In this document: positions 25,179 to 34,108 of the stretch, in pieces
Position numbering within the stretch: position 1 is the first letter of the stretch
Layout: each line of letters begins with the position of its first letter
From: Candidatus Eisenbacteria bacterium
GTDB taxonomy: Bacteria; Eisenbacteria; RBG-16-71-46; SZUA-252
Reading direction: 5' to 3'
Assembly: GCA_005893305.1 (NCBI GenBank)
Contig: VBOZ01000007.1
Location: forward strand, 1 to 47,458
DNA: 47,458 nt
Translations under genes and position numbers: made by a program
The notes under the pieces: generated by a model
Told to the model about the DNA's origin: nothing
Seen by the model: only the letters and a program-made list of their open reading frames with translations
The model's database searches: none

Positions 25179-26724
25179 TCCGCTCCACGTCGGGATGGCT
25201 TCGCTTCGGCCGGAGCCTTGGCGCCCCCCAGTCGTCCAGACCCCAGGACCATTGCATCGTCCCCGTCGAGAAAACGATCGCCCCTGAGGGTGCGGTGTAG
25301 ACAGAAGTCTCGGTGACCGAACGGTGCCCGTTCGGGGGCGCGATCGGGGTGCGCGCGAGCACCGTCAATCCCTTGGGAGACCACCGGCCGTATAGCGAAT
25401 CGTCCGCGAACGAGCGATCCACCTCATAGCCGCCCAGGCCGGGAAGGCTGCTGGTCGTCCCACGCGCGATCCCGGTCCCATCGTACGCCCAGTGCTTCCG
25501 CTGCTCCGGGAGCGGGACGAAATCGGATTCCACGTTCTCCCCCGAGATCATCATCCCGACGAGCGCGACCTCCGGCCTCCTCGGGTGGAGATCCCGAAAT
25601 CGGACGGTCAGGTCCTTGTCCGCGTCCGTGTCGTAGAGCGAGTCGAGGGCCGCGTCCTTGGCGCAAAACATGATTCGGGATTCTCCACCAGCCGACGGAG
25701 CCTCGAGGCGAATCTGCCAGTAGCCGACGTTCGCCGCGAATATCCCGAGGTTCGTCCCTCGATCGCGGGCCGCCTCGATCCGATCCCGCATGACACGAGA
25801 CCAGTACTCGTCGTGCCCCACGATCAAAAATCCGCGCCTTCCCTGGAGCAACCCAGGATCCCTCTGGACGTCGAGGTCGGTCGCGTACCCCACGTGGTAC
25901 CCCGAGCGCTCGAGCCAGCGGAGCATCGGGTACTCCCACCCCGCCGGACGCGGGGCGTGGGCCACGGTGAGAAGCTCGCCGGCCCCGAGGCCCGTCCAGG
26001 CGCCCACGCCGGATCCGTAAGGCCGGTCGAAGGAGACGCGCCGGGCGCGCTTCCCTCCGCTGCTGTTGAAGTCGTAGAGGCTCTTCCCGCCCCAGTTGTT
26101 GTAGGCCTGCCAGGTCGTGACGGAGCTCTGGAAGAGGAGGCCCGCGCGATCCCAGGGGGCGTCCTCGCGGCCCTGCGTCCCGCCCGCGCCCTCGCGCACC
26201 ACGAACGGGACGAACGCCTGCCTGCCGTCGTCCTTCCCGGTAAGCCGGGCAAGGTAGATGCCGCTTACCCAATCGGACCCTACGGCGACCGAGTACGAGA
26301 CCGGCCAATCGCAGGCGACGAGCCCGTCGCCCGCCCGCGGGGGCGGCGTCCCCCGCCGCGCCCCCTTAAGTCCCCTGGCCTCGGCAACCCGCCTCGCACC
26401 GAGGCCGCCGTACCAACCAAGTCGGTAGACATCGATATCAAACAGGTGGGATTTCGCGCTGACGTGGAGCGGGAGGCTTCCGCCGGGAGCCACGCTCGAG
26501 GCCGATGCGTAACCCTCTATCTCCCTGTTTGTTGCCGGTTTCGATAGTCCCCAATTTCGGGTTCCCGGGCGCGCATTCTCGAGCGCGGTCGGGTTGCTCC
26601 GAGCATTCGAGTCAGGGGCAGCGCGGACAGCCAGCAGGAGGAGAGGAAGCAGGAAGAGGGCGATCCTTGACAGGAAGGCGGGATTCTCGGAACATCGGGA
26701 GCACTTTCCCGGTATGGATGTCAT
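25135..26724 (-). CDS. Exported protein related to the N,N-dimethylformamidase large subunit
   Basis: 529 residues from the ATG at 26724. A hydrophobic segment near the N-terminus (LSRIALFLLPLLLLAVRA) suggests export. The body resembles the C-terminal domain of N,N-dimethylformamidase beta subunits: FDIDVYRLGWYGGLGARRV, TWQAYNNWGGKSLYDFNS, LIVGHDEYWSRVMRDRIE, NLGIFAANVGYWQIRLE and FSTGTMQWSWGLDDW. The first block looks like the sugar/Ig-like front part of such proteins. Enzyme activity is not established for exported relatives, so an amidase role is only a guess. It diverges from the M16 protease gene with about 40 bases between starts. Longer N-terminal readings would overlap that gene. Confidence 0.75.
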   Translation of the reverse strand: MTSIPGKCSRCSENPAFLSRIALFLLPLLLLAVRAAPDSNARSNPTALENARPGTRNWGLSKPATNREIEGYASASSVAPGGSLPLHVSAKSHLFDIDVYRLGWYGGLGARRVAEARGLKGARRGTPPPRAGDGLVACDWPVSYSVAVGSDWVSGIYLARLTGKDDGRQAFVPFVVREGAGGTQGREDAPWDRAGLLFQSSVTTWQAYNNWGGKSLYDFNSSGGKRARRVSFDRPYGSGVGAWTGLGAGELLTVAHAPRPAGWEYPMLRWLERSGYHVGYATDLDVQRDPGLLQGRRGFLIVGHDEYWSRVMRDRIEAARDRGTNLGIFAANVGYWQIRLEAPSAGGESRIMFCAKDAALDSLYDTDADKDLTVRFRDLHPRRPEVALVGMMISGENVESDFVPLPEQRKHWAYDGTGIARGTTSSLPGLGGYEVDRSFADDSLYGRWSPKGLTVLARTPIAPPNGHRSVTETSVYTAPSGAIVFSTGTMQWSWGLDDWGAPRLRPKRSHPDVERITRNVLKAFFRGSG

Positions 26725-26764
26725 TCCCGCGCTGGCGACCCCCATATACCTAAGGAGAAACTGA

Positions 26765-29641
26765 ATGGACTCGCAGTCTAGCTTTCGTCGTATCCGAGGC
26801 CACGGCCGGGCCCCGCTCGCCGTCGGTCTCGTCTTGGCCGCCGCCATGGTAACCGCATCCGCGGCGCCCGCCCATTCCGCCGGCGTCAAGCCGCCGGCGG
26901 TCAAGCTCGAGGTCGAGAAATATACGCTCCCGAACGGTCTCGAGGTGATCCTCCGCGAAGATCACCGCCTCCCGCTGGTCGCGGTGAACACCTGGTACCA
27001 CGTCGGCCCGGCGAATGAAACCGCCGGCCGCACCGGCTTCGCCCACCTCTTCGAGCACATGATGTTCCAGTCTTCCGGCCACGTCGGCGAGGACCAGATC
27101 TGGAAGTACCTCGAAGGGGCCGGCGCGTCCTTCATCAACGGCACGACCGACTTCGACCGCACGAACTACCTGGAGGACCTGCCGTCGAATCAGCTGGAGC
27201 TCGCGCTCTGGCTCGAGAGCGACCGCATGGGCTTCCTCCTCGACAAGATCGACGCGGCGTCCCTCGCGAACCAGCAGGACGTGGTCCGAAACGAGCGCCG
27301 CCAGAGTGGCGAGAACACGCCCTATGGAATCGTCGAAGAAGAAATGTGGCACATGATCTTCCCCAAGGATCACCCGTATTACCCGTACGTGATCGGGTCG
27401 CACGAGGATATCCAGGCGGCGAAGCTCGAGGACGTGAAGGAGTTCTTCCGCCGGTACTACTGCCCCAACAACGCGAGCCTCGTCATCGTCGGCGACATCG
27501 ACAAGGTGAAGACGAAGGCGCTCGTCGAGAAGTACTACGGCTCGATCCCGCGCGGCGCGGACGTGCCGCCGATCACCGCGACGACGCCCCCGATCACCCA
27601 GGAGCGGCGCGCGACCGTGACCGACAAGATCACGCTCCCCCGCGTCTACATGTCCTGGCTGACCTCTCCGATCTTCAAGCCCGGGGACGCCGACGCAGGC
27701 GTCGCGGCCCAGATCCTGGGCGGCGGCAAGGCGAGCCGGCTCTATAAGTCCCTCGTCTACGAGAAGCAGATCTGCCAGGACGTCTCCGTCGTGCAGCAGT
27801 CGTACTCCCTCGGCTCGGTCTTCCAGCTCACGGCGACCGTGAAGCCGGGCAAGACCCCGGATGAGGTCGAGAAGGCGATCGACGAGGAGCTCGCGCGCTT
27901 CGCGGCGGACGGCCCGACGGCGGAGGAGGTCGCCGCGACCCAGAACTCGATCTACTCGGAGACGGTGACCAGCCTCGAGAACTTCGGCGGATTCTCCGGG
28001 GTCGCGGACCGCCTGAACCAGTACAACCATCACCTGAAGGATCCGAACTACCTGAACAAGGACCTCGCGCGATTCGCGGCGGTCAGCCCGGCCTCGGTGA
28101 AGAAGTTCGCGAGCGATCAGCTCAAGAAGAATGCGCGCGTGGTGGTCTACGCCGTGCCGGGCGACAAGAAGCTTCCGCCCGACCCCGCTGCCCCGCCGAA
28201 GCCCGAAAAGGCGACGACCCAGGTCGAGTCGAAGGAGCCGTGGCGGAACACGGTGCCCAGCCCCGGCCCCGAGGTGAAGGCTCAGCTCCCGTCGGCGAAG
28301 CGCATGGAGCTTCCGAACGGCTTGGCGCTCTACGTCGTCGAGGCGCACGAGCTGCCGATCGTCGCGGCGAATCTTGTGTTCCGGTCGGGCAGCGCCGCGG
28401 ATCCGACCGACCTCCCCGGGCTCGCCGGCTTCACGGCATCCATGCTCGACGAAGGCACGACGAAGCGTGACGCGCTCCAGATCGCGAATGAGATCTACGC
28501 GCTGGGGGCTTCGCTGAGCACGGGAACCCAGACCGACGGAAGCAACGCCAGCGTGCGCTCGCTCAAGCAGAACGCGTCGGCGTCATTGGCCATCCTGTCG
28601 GACGTCGTCGAGAACCCGGCGTTCGCTGAGAAGGAATTGGAGCGGGTCCGGAACGATCGCCTGACCGCGCTCATGCAGCAGCGCGACCAGCCGTGGCCCA
28701 CCGCGCTCCGCGTCATGAACGCCTGCCTCTTCGGCCCGACGCATCCGTACGGCCACACGGCGCTCGGCACCGAGGAATCGCTCAAGAAGATGTCGCGCGC
28801 GGATCTCGCGACCCTCTACAAGTCGACGTTCAGCCCGAAGAACGCGGCGTTGATCCTGGTTGGAGACGTCACGCTGGCCGAGGCGAAGAAGCTGGCCACC
28901 GACGCCTTCGGCTCGTGGAAGGGTGAAGCCACCGCCGCCTTGACTCCCGCGGCCGGGACCACGGTGACCTCCCGCGTGGTGATCGTGGACAAGCCGGGCA
29001 ACAATCAGACGATGCTCCTCGCGGGACAGATGGGCGTGAAGCGCTCCGACCCGGACTACGAGAAGCTCGACGTCATGAACACGGTCCTGGGCGGGCTCTT
29101 CTCCAGCCGCATCAACATGAATCTCCGCGAAGACAAGGGCTACAGCTACGGCGCGTTCTCGTTCATCGGACAGAACCGGGCGGTCGGTCCGCTCATGGCG
29201 GGTGCCGCCGTGCGGGGCGACGTGACGGGGCCGTCGATCGAGGAGATCCTGAAGGAAGTCGCGAAGATCAAGGACGGCGGCGTGACACCTGACGAGCTGA
29301 AGCTCGCGAAGGAGTCGATCGTGCGCTCGCTCCCTGCGAACTTCGAGACCACGTCCTCCACGGCCGGCACGATGTCCGGCATCTACCTCTACGATCTGCC
29401 GCTCGACTACTACCAGACGCTGCCGGCGCGGATGGACGCGATTCAGGTGTCCGATGTGGCGGACGTCGCGAAGCGGCACTTGGTTCCGGATCGGATGGTG
29501 GTCGTGGCCGTCGGGGATCGGGCCAAGATCGAGCCTCAGATCTCCAAGTTGAACCTGGGCTCGATCGCCTACCGCGACGCGGACGGCAAGGAAGTCGCCT
29601 CGGCGCCCAGCGGCTCGGGGAGTCCTTCGACGTCAAACTAG
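26765..29641 (+). CDS. Two-repeat M16 (insulinase-type) zinc protease
   Basis: 958 residues with AAGGAGAAA before the ATG. The N-terminus is a long signal sequence (PLAVGLVLAAAMVTASAAPA), so it acts in the periplasm or at the outer membrane. The first M16 unit is active: inverted zinc motif H94-LF-E97-H98, and the distal glutamate in VRNERRQSGENTP. The second unit (from about residue 510, LPNGLALYVVEAHELPIVAA) lacks HxxEH and has the usual structural R/Y region (GGLFSSRINMNLREDKGYSY), as in PqqL-like proteins with one catalytic and one inactive half. Peptide degradation is the family role. A two-way terminator follows the stop. Confidence 0.95.
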   Translation: MDSQSSFRRIRGHGRAPLAVGLVLAAAMVTASAAPAHSAGVKPPAVKLEVEKYTLPNGLEVILREDHRLPLVAVNTWYHVGPANETAGRTGFAHLFEHMMFQSSGHVGEDQIWKYLEGAGASFINGTTDFDRTNYLEDLPSNQLELALWLESDRMGFLLDKIDAASLANQQDVVRNERRQSGENTPYGIVEEEMWHMIFPKDHPYYPYVIGSHEDIQAAKLEDVKEFFRRYYCPNNASLVIVGDIDKVKTKALVEKYYGSIPRGADVPPITATTPPITQERRATVTDKITLPRVYMSWLTSPIFKPGDADAGVAAQILGGGKASRLYKSLVYEKQICQDVSVVQQSYSLGSVFQLTATVKPGKTPDEVEKAIDEELARFAADGPTAEEVAATQNSIYSETVTSLENFGGFSGVADRLNQYNHHLKDPNYLNKDLARFAAVSPASVKKFASDQLKKNARVVVYAVPGDKKLPPDPAAPPKPEKATTQVESKEPWRNTVPSPGPEVKAQLPSAKRMELPNGLALYVVEAHELPIVAANLVFRSGSAADPTDLPGLAGFTASMLDEGTTKRDALQIANEIYALGASLSTGTQTDGSNASVRSLKQNASASLAILSDVVENPAFAEKELERVRNDRLTALMQQRDQPWPTALRVMNACLFGPTHPYGHTALGTEESLKKMSRADLATLYKSTFSPKNAALILVGDVTLAEAKKLATDAFGSWKGEATAALTPAAGTTVTSRVVIVDKPGNNQTMLLAGQMGVKRSDPDYEKLDVMNTVLGGLFSSRINMNLREDKGYSYGAFSFIGQNRAVGPLMAGAAVRGDVTGPSIEEILKEVAKIKDGGVTPDELKLAKESIVRSLPANFETTSSTAGTMSGIYLYDLPLDYYQTLPARMDAIQVSDVADVAKRHLVPDRMVVVAVGDRAKIEPQISKLNLGSIAYRDADGKEVASAPSGSGSPSTSN

Positions 29642-29671
29642 GTTTCGGACTCTCGCAGTAAGGGCGGAATG

Positions 29672-29713
29672 AAAATGGGGCCGGTCCCTCTCGGGGCCAG
29701 CCCCTTCATATTT
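29672..29713. terminator. Bidirectional intrinsic terminator between M16 protease and ferritin genes
   Basis: A 12-bp stem (29677-29688 with 29693-29704, one mismatch, one G-U pair) closes a TCTC loop. It is flanked by AAAAT on the left and TTCATATTT on the right, so it can end transcripts arriving from both convergent genes. Confidence 0.75.
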
Positions 29714-29765
29714 CAGGTCAGCATCCTGCGGAAATCAAACCCCGCGTAGCCGTCGAAGGTGGCTG

Positions 29766-30287
29766 CTACGTGGCGTCCGCCGCAGCCGAAGGCACCGAGA
29801 TGCCTCCGCGACGCGCCAGATAATCCTCCACGAAGAGGAGCCCGTTTTCGCCCGCACGCCGCACGATGCTCAGGAGCTGGTCCATGCTCGAGACCTCCTC
29901 GAGCTGCTCGTTCACGAACCATTGTAAGAAGTTCCGCGTGATGTGGTCGTTCTCCTTGATCGCGAGATCGACCAGGCCGCTGATCTGCTTCGTGACCGTC
30001 TCCTCCCAATCCAGCGACAGCTGAACCGCCTCCTCGGCGGTCTTGAATCCCGACTTCGGCGCCGGGATGGCCGGGATCACCACGCGGGCACCCGCGTCGA
30101 CCACGTAATTCACGAACCGGAGCGCGTGATCCTTCTCTTCCATCGCCTGCTTGTGGAAGTGCTTCGAGAGTTCGGGCAGATTCTCGGTGCCGAAGTGGGC
30201 TGCGATCGAGACGTACTGGAGGCAAGCCCCGAATTCGTTTCCTATCTGCGTATTGATGGCGGCCGCCATCTTGTCGCTGATCAGCAT
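29766..30287 (-). CDS. Ferritin-like iron storage protein
   Basis: 173 residues from the ATG at 30287, which has an AGGAGAAC ribosome site; longer readings lack one. It resembles non-heme ferritin (FtnA): MAAAINTQIGNEFGACLQYV carries the first glutamate, HFHKQAMEEKDHALRFVNYV the Glu-x-x-His pair, and NDHITRNFLQWFVNEQLEE a later acidic site. It oxidises Fe(II) and stores iron in a 24-subunit shell in the cytoplasm. It stands alone, convergent to the M16 protease. Confidence 0.93.
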   Translation of the reverse strand: MLISDKMAAAINTQIGNEFGACLQYVSIAAHFGTENLPELSKHFHKQAMEEKDHALRFVNYVVDAGARVVIPAIPAPKSGFKTAEEAVQLSLDWEETVTKQISGLVDLAIKENDHITRNFLQWFVNEQLEEVSSMDQLLSIVRRAGENGLLFVEDYLARRGGISVPSAAADAT

Positions 30288-30433
30288 GCGTTCTCCTAAC
30301 TTGAGGTGAGGGCGCGGCTTCACCGCCCCCGATGGTCAGCTTGGTTGGGCTCTCGAGCGGAGGTGAGAGTGCCACGGTGCAGGTGGAATTGGAACCCCGA
30401 TCGGGAGATCCTCAAGGGGCTCCGTTGTAAGGG

Positions 30434-31867
30434 TTACTCGCGCGGCAACCGCTTGCCGCGATCCACGACATCCTCTGTCCAGTCATGACCATCCTGGTCC
30501 AAGATTGACCTGATACTACTTGAGTCAATGTATTGACTTTGACCCATGGGGCTCGTCACTTTGACCTGGCCAACGCCCCAAGGTCGGACTGATCGCGCTG
30601 GGATCACTGAGCCGTCCCCCAGGATGACCTTGAAAGGCGCGTCGCCGTGCTGCTTTGTGGAGTCCCTCGTCGCACGTGCCGTGGTCAGGGTATCCGAAGG
30701 GACCCTGGAGGATCCGGCGTTGGACTGCTCCGCGGAGTCCGGTCGGGTAGGTATTGTGCTCGTGGGACGCGAAGTTGATGGGCCCCTTTCACTGGCCTTC
30801 TCTGGGACGAGAGCTATTCCCCTATTGCGTTTCGATTGAATTTCGGTGACAGCGTTCTCCATGGCTATGAAGCGCTCCGGCGTGCTCGGATGAGATGCCG
30901 TGAAGTTTTTCTTGATACTCCCGGGGTGCTCGGCGGCCATCCGTCGCCAGAAATTGGGAGCCTTCGTGATATCGAATCCAGCCCTGGCGGCCATGTACAG
31001 ACCCTCGTAGTCAGCCTCTGCCTCAAACCGCTGCGAGAACGCATTTGCAGCGGCGTTGCTGAACATGCCCCCGGTATTGACCCCGGTTGTGGCAGCGACG
31101 GCGACGTCCAGGATCGCACCGAGCAGAGAGTTCCCCTTCTTCTTCCCGATGTGCCCGAGGGCATCATGGGAAAGCTCATGCCCGACGACGAAGGCCAGCT
31201 CGTCATCGTCTTCGGTGAACCGCAGCATTCCGCTTGCGATGAAGACCTTCTCTCCATCCGCATACGCGTTCACCACGTCGTCCTCTGTTGCGAGAACCGG
31301 ATAGTCACACGCGGGCACACCGAGCATCGAGAGATTAAGAATCTGGCCCTTTCGTCGTACATCGAGCTTTAGCGAATCAGTACTCGAGGACGCCTTAAGG
31401 AGCATCTCCATGGCCTGTAGAGTCGTCTTCCCCTCAACACTCTTTCCATTGATCGCCTTGAGTGAGTCGCCCGGCTGAAGACCCGCCAGGGCAGCCGGGA
31501 AATTGGGTTGTACGTTGCGCACCACGGGGCAGTCACCCAACCCGAAGTACTTGATAGCGGCTTCACGGTAGTCCTTGGAATAGGAGCCGACATCGTGCGC
31601 AACGAATCCATAAATGGCACGCTGTTCGCCGCAAAGCTCTGCTGATGCCCGAGTCAGGCGGTAGGAAACCGCTCCCAAGCGGTCCTGCTTCTTAACCCAG
31701 ACTTCGAGCGCCATTTCCCGCTGTTTTTCGGCTTCAGACCGCGCGGCCGATTCGCTGACGGGCATTTGCTTCAGCGTAGGGGCGCATGACGGGATCATCA
31801 GGTCAAGGAGGATGAAAAGAATCGCCGATAAAGAGAGGCGCGCGAGCGCTGACCGGATCTGAGGCAT
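30434..31867 (-). CDS. M48-type metallopeptidase lipoprotein with internal PDZ domain
   Basis: 477 residues from the ATG at 31867, preceded by GGAGGTGCCA; a GTG two codons upstream is possible. A hydrophobic N-terminus ending in MIPSC28 suggests a lipoprotein. A PDZ-like domain lies around 112-185 (VVRNVQPNFPAALAGLQPGD). The zinc motif is H230-ELS-H234, with the third ligand in RFEAEADYEGLYMAARAGF. M48 enzymes of this type, such as BepA and LoiP, act in outer-membrane quality control. The C-terminal 130 residues are Ser/Thr/Arg-rich and end in VILGDGSVIPARSVRPWG, unlike BepA. Base composition is visibly less GC-rich than in neighbouring genes, which may reflect a different history. Nothing is recognised in the 145 bases between it and ferritin. 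Confidence 0.85.
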   Translation of the reverse strand: MPQIRSALARLSLSAILFILLDLMIPSCAPTLKQMPVSESAARSEAEKQREMALEVWVKKQDRLGAVSYRLTRASAELCGEQRAIYGFVAHDVGSYSKDYREAAIKYFGLGDCPVVRNVQPNFPAALAGLQPGDSLKAINGKSVEGKTTLQAMEMLLKASSSTDSLKLDVRRKGQILNLSMLGVPACDYPVLATEDDVVNAYADGEKVFIASGMLRFTEDDDELAFVVGHELSHDALGHIGKKKGNSLLGAILDVAVAATTGVNTGGMFSNAAANAFSQRFEAEADYEGLYMAARAGFDITKAPNFWRRMAAEHPGSIKKNFTASHPSTPERFIAMENAVTEIQSKRNRGIALVPEKASERGPSTSRPTSTIPTRPDSAEQSNAGSSRVPSDTLTTARATRDSTKQHGDAPFKVILGDGSVIPARSVRPWGVGQVKVTSPMGQSQYIDSSSIRSILDQDGHDWTEDVVDRGKRLPRE

Positions 31868-32049
31868 TGGCACCTCCGAAGGGCTGGCTACTCCAAATCG
31901 TGGGGGGAGAGGGCGAAGGCTACTCCCCGACCGTCTGTCGCGCTAGCCCGAATCTCGAACGAGGCGGATCCACGGCTCTACACCAACTACAAACGGTATC
32001 CGATGGGCATAGTTCGGCTGGAAGACAAGCGACTGCTGTTTGATTGTGG

Positions 32050-32124
32050 TGTCCCCAAGGGGATTCGAACCCCTGTTGCCGCCGTGAAAGGGCGGTGTCC
32101 TAGGCCAGGCTAGACGATGGGGAC
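32050..32124 (-). tRNA. tRNA-Glu (anticodon TTC)
   Basis: The minus strand folds into a full cloverleaf: 7-bp acceptor GTCCCCA/TGGGGAC, anticodon loop CTTTCAC with anticodon TTC, and T-loop GGTTCGAATCC. The discriminator is A, and the 3' CCA is encoded at 32049-32047. Confidence 0.95.
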
Positions 32125-32446
32125 AACCTTGGTTGCACGAGGTCCAACGGCGGGCGGGTATGATCCCTAGCCAACGCGCGTGGGACTATAACGTATTCGA
32201 AGCGCACCCCGCCAGACGGCCCAGCCCCCGCCCCCGTTCCTGGTTCGATCCGACCACTCCCTGCGAGATTCCGCCCTCCGCCCCTCGGGCGATCTCCGGG
32301 CGTATATCGTAACCTACTGTAAATAAATACGTTGTGCGAACACCCCCTCCCGGCACGGCCCATGCGTCCACGTAGTCGTGGGATTGGGTAAGTGGGTGAG
32401 AACCGGCGGCCCGGTGGGCTCGGCCGGGCACAAAAGGGAGGCTCAG
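32125..32446. other. 322-base intergenic region with a short leader hairpin
   Basis: No gene recognised. An AT-rich patch near 32310-32335 stands out in GC-rich DNA and could hold a promoter for the genes to the right, although no good -35/-10 pair is visible. CCACGTAGTCGTGG forms a small hairpin, and the last 50 bases before the mini-gene are GC-rich and foldable (GGCCCGGTGGGCTCGGCCGG). A riboswitch could not be matched. Confidence 0.4.
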
Positions 32447-32524
32447 ATGACACGGTTGCCGAAGAAAGTGCTCTTCCGGATCGCGGCTGCGGCCGCGACG
32501 TTGATCGGGCTCGTCTCCTTCTAG
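32447..32524 (+). CDS. 25-residue hydrophobic mini-protein
   Basis: A 26-codon reading frame with a good ribosome site (AAAGGGAGGCTCAG, spacing 5-6). The product starts MTRLPKKVLFR and continues with an Ala/Leu/Ile-rich stretch to VSF, so it is a basic N-terminus plus one short membrane-like segment. It ends nine bases before the ATG of the 7TM-like gene, whose ribosome site (GGGAGAAACG) begins right at its stop codon, so translational coupling is likely. It may be a small membrane protein or a leader peptide. No homologue is recalled. Confidence 0.5.
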   Translation: MTRLPKKVLFRIAAAAATLIGLVSF

Positions 32525-32533
32525 GGAGAAACG

Positions 32534-33265
32534 ATGCTCCTCACCGGCTACATCGCACTTGTCGTCGCGGCGGGAGGGATCGCGCTCTGGGGTGTGGGCG
32601 CTCCCGATCCTACGATCGGCTGGCTGTCTCTGTGGTTCTGGCTGCTGGCCAACCTGCTGGGCGAGGTGCTTTGGCTCCCGGCGCCCAAGGGGCGTGGATA
32701 CCTCAGCATGGCGAACGCCGCGAACTTCGCCACGCTGATCCTCCTGTCGCCCTCCTCCGCGATCGCGGTGACGGCGACGGCGGGTCTCATCGCGGACCTC
32801 CTGTTCCGGCGGAGGGCGTGGTACCAGGCGCTCTTCAATTCCGCGGCGTGCGCGTTGACGGTCGCCGCCGCCTCCCTGGTCTTCTCGCATACGGGCGGGA
32901 TGAGCTCGAGCGTGGACGCGATCCTGTCGCCGCTCAACGCGGTGCCGCTCCTCTTGTCCGGCTTGACCTACTTCCTGCTCAACACCTGGCTGGTCTCGGG
33001 CGTCGTGGCGCTCCATCGCCGTGAGGCGATCTGGACGGTCTGGCGCACGAGCTTCGCTTTCTCGTACGAGCTCGTCGGCGCGGTGGTGCTGAAGCTCCTT
33101 GGATACCTGTTCGCGATCCTGTTCCTGACGTGGGGCTACATGAGCGCGTTCCTGGCAGTCATCGCCACGTATTTCATCCGCGACGCCTACATTCGCTACG
33201 TCGCCCAGACCGAAGCGGCCGCCCGTCCTGCGGCCCCCGCACCCGACCGGAGGCCGACGTCATGA
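32534..33265 (+). CDS. Multi-pass membrane protein, 7TM/MASE-like sensor region without output domain
   Basis: 243 residues with six to eight hydrophobic segments (GYIALVVAAGGIALWG, WLSLWFWLLANLLGEVLWL, FATLILLSPSSAIAVTATAG, FAILFLTWGYMSAFLAVIA). The pattern and the motif NAANFATLILLSP resemble the membrane part of HD-GYP and GGDEF sensor proteins, but the protein stops after the last helix with a short Ala/Pro tail. It might partner with a separate output protein, or be a stand-alone membrane protein. It follows the mini-gene and overlaps the next lipoprotein gene in ATGA. Confidence 0.7.
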   Translation: MLLTGYIALVVAAGGIALWGVGAPDPTIGWLSLWFWLLANLLGEVLWLPAPKGRGYLSMANAANFATLILLSPSSAIAVTATAGLIADLLFRRRAWYQALFNSAACALTVAAASLVFSHTGGMSSSVDAILSPLNAVPLLLSGLTYFLLNTWLVSGVVALHRREAIWTVWRTSFAFSYELVGAVVLKLLGYLFAILFLTWGYMSAFLAVIATYFIRDAYIRYVAQTEAAARPAAPAPDRRPTS

Positions 33266-33918
33266 GAATCTCCAGGCAGATCGCCACCTGGGCTCTACTC
33301 GCATTCGCAATCACTGCCTTCTCAGGCTGCGGGAACTCCCCGGTCGGCCCGGCGTCGATCGGTGGCGGCGGCGGCGGCGAACCTTCCTTCCGGTCAGGTC
33401 CGGATGTCCTTGTGGTCCATCCGGACGGCACCACGAGCTGGACGGCGTCCCCGCTCGGCGGACCGAAACCCGCCGGCGTCCTCCCGGATTCCGGATCGTC
33501 GAGCAGGATGGTGGACGTTGTGGAGGAGGTGGACGGCTCGGTCGGCGCGAAGATGCGCTGCGGAAGGTTCTACCTCATGATCCCGCCGGGCGCGTTCGAC
33601 GGACGCGGATCGGTGACGATGTCGATGGAAGACTCGACCGTGATGATCTGCGATCTGAGCATCTTCCCTGCTTCGCTGAACCAGTTCCACGAGCCGGTCA
33701 AGCTTGCGCTCTCCATCAACAACACCGACACCTCGACCGACACGCTTTCGATCTACTGGTACGACGAGACCGGCAGAGCGTGGGTCGACATGGTGTGCGA
33801 CAAGGACCTGAGCAACAACCCCGAGACCGCCGCCGCGCCCTACCCCGCGAATATGTGCGGGGTCATGACCGAGCTCAGGCACTTCTCCCGCTACTCGGCA
33901 GGCAAGGCGGGCTGGTAG
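33262..33918 (+). CDS. Lipoprotein with ZU5-like domain
   Basis: 218 residues. It starts in ATGA overlap with the membrane protein gene and has GGAGGCC upstream. The signal ends in the lipobox FSGCGNS. A glycine-rich linker (SIGGGGGGEPS) follows, then a domain starting near residue 110 (RFYLMIPPGAFDGRGSVTM), which looks like a ZU5-type beta fold often found in surface lipoproteins. The end (ELRHFSRYSAG) fits that family's 'thFS.y' ending. The function is unknown; protein interaction is the general role of the fold. A clear terminator follows. Confidence 0.72.
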   Translation: MRISRQIATWALLAFAITAFSGCGNSPVGPASIGGGGGGEPSFRSGPDVLVVHPDGTTSWTASPLGGPKPAGVLPDSGSSSRMVDVVEEVDGSVGAKMRCGRFYLMIPPGAFDGRGSVTMSMEDSTVMICDLSIFPASLNQFHEPVKLALSINNTDTSTDTLSIYWYDETGRAWVDMVCDKDLSNNPETAAAPYPANMCGVMTELRHFSRYSAGKAGW

Positions 33919-33943
33919 GCGAAAGCCACCTCCCCGCAAACGA

Positions 33944-33979
33944 GGCCGCCGGCACCCCTCCCGGCGGCCTTATACATTT
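33944..33979 (+). terminator. Intrinsic terminator after the ZU5-like lipoprotein gene
   Basis: A perfect 9-bp stem (GGCCGCCGG at 33944-33952, CCGGCGGCC at 33961-33969) with an 8-base loop is followed by TTATACATTT. It ends the 32.4-33.9 kb transcript. Confidence 0.82.
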
Positions 33980-34108
33980 CCGGTCGGGATGCGGCGGCCG
34001 TTCGGGCCGCCGAGACGCGAACTCCCTCGTTGCGCCCCCTGGTCCCCGCCGCTATGCTCGTCGGCTCCGAAGCAGCGTCGGCCCCGCTTCGGTTCACCCG
34101 GAGGAATC

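Noticed and set aside
32370-32446. Cobalamin or c-di-GMP riboswitch before the mini-gene
   Set aside because: GGTGAGAACCGG is reminiscent of a B12 element, but the rest of the consensus is missing. Only generic GC-rich folding remains.
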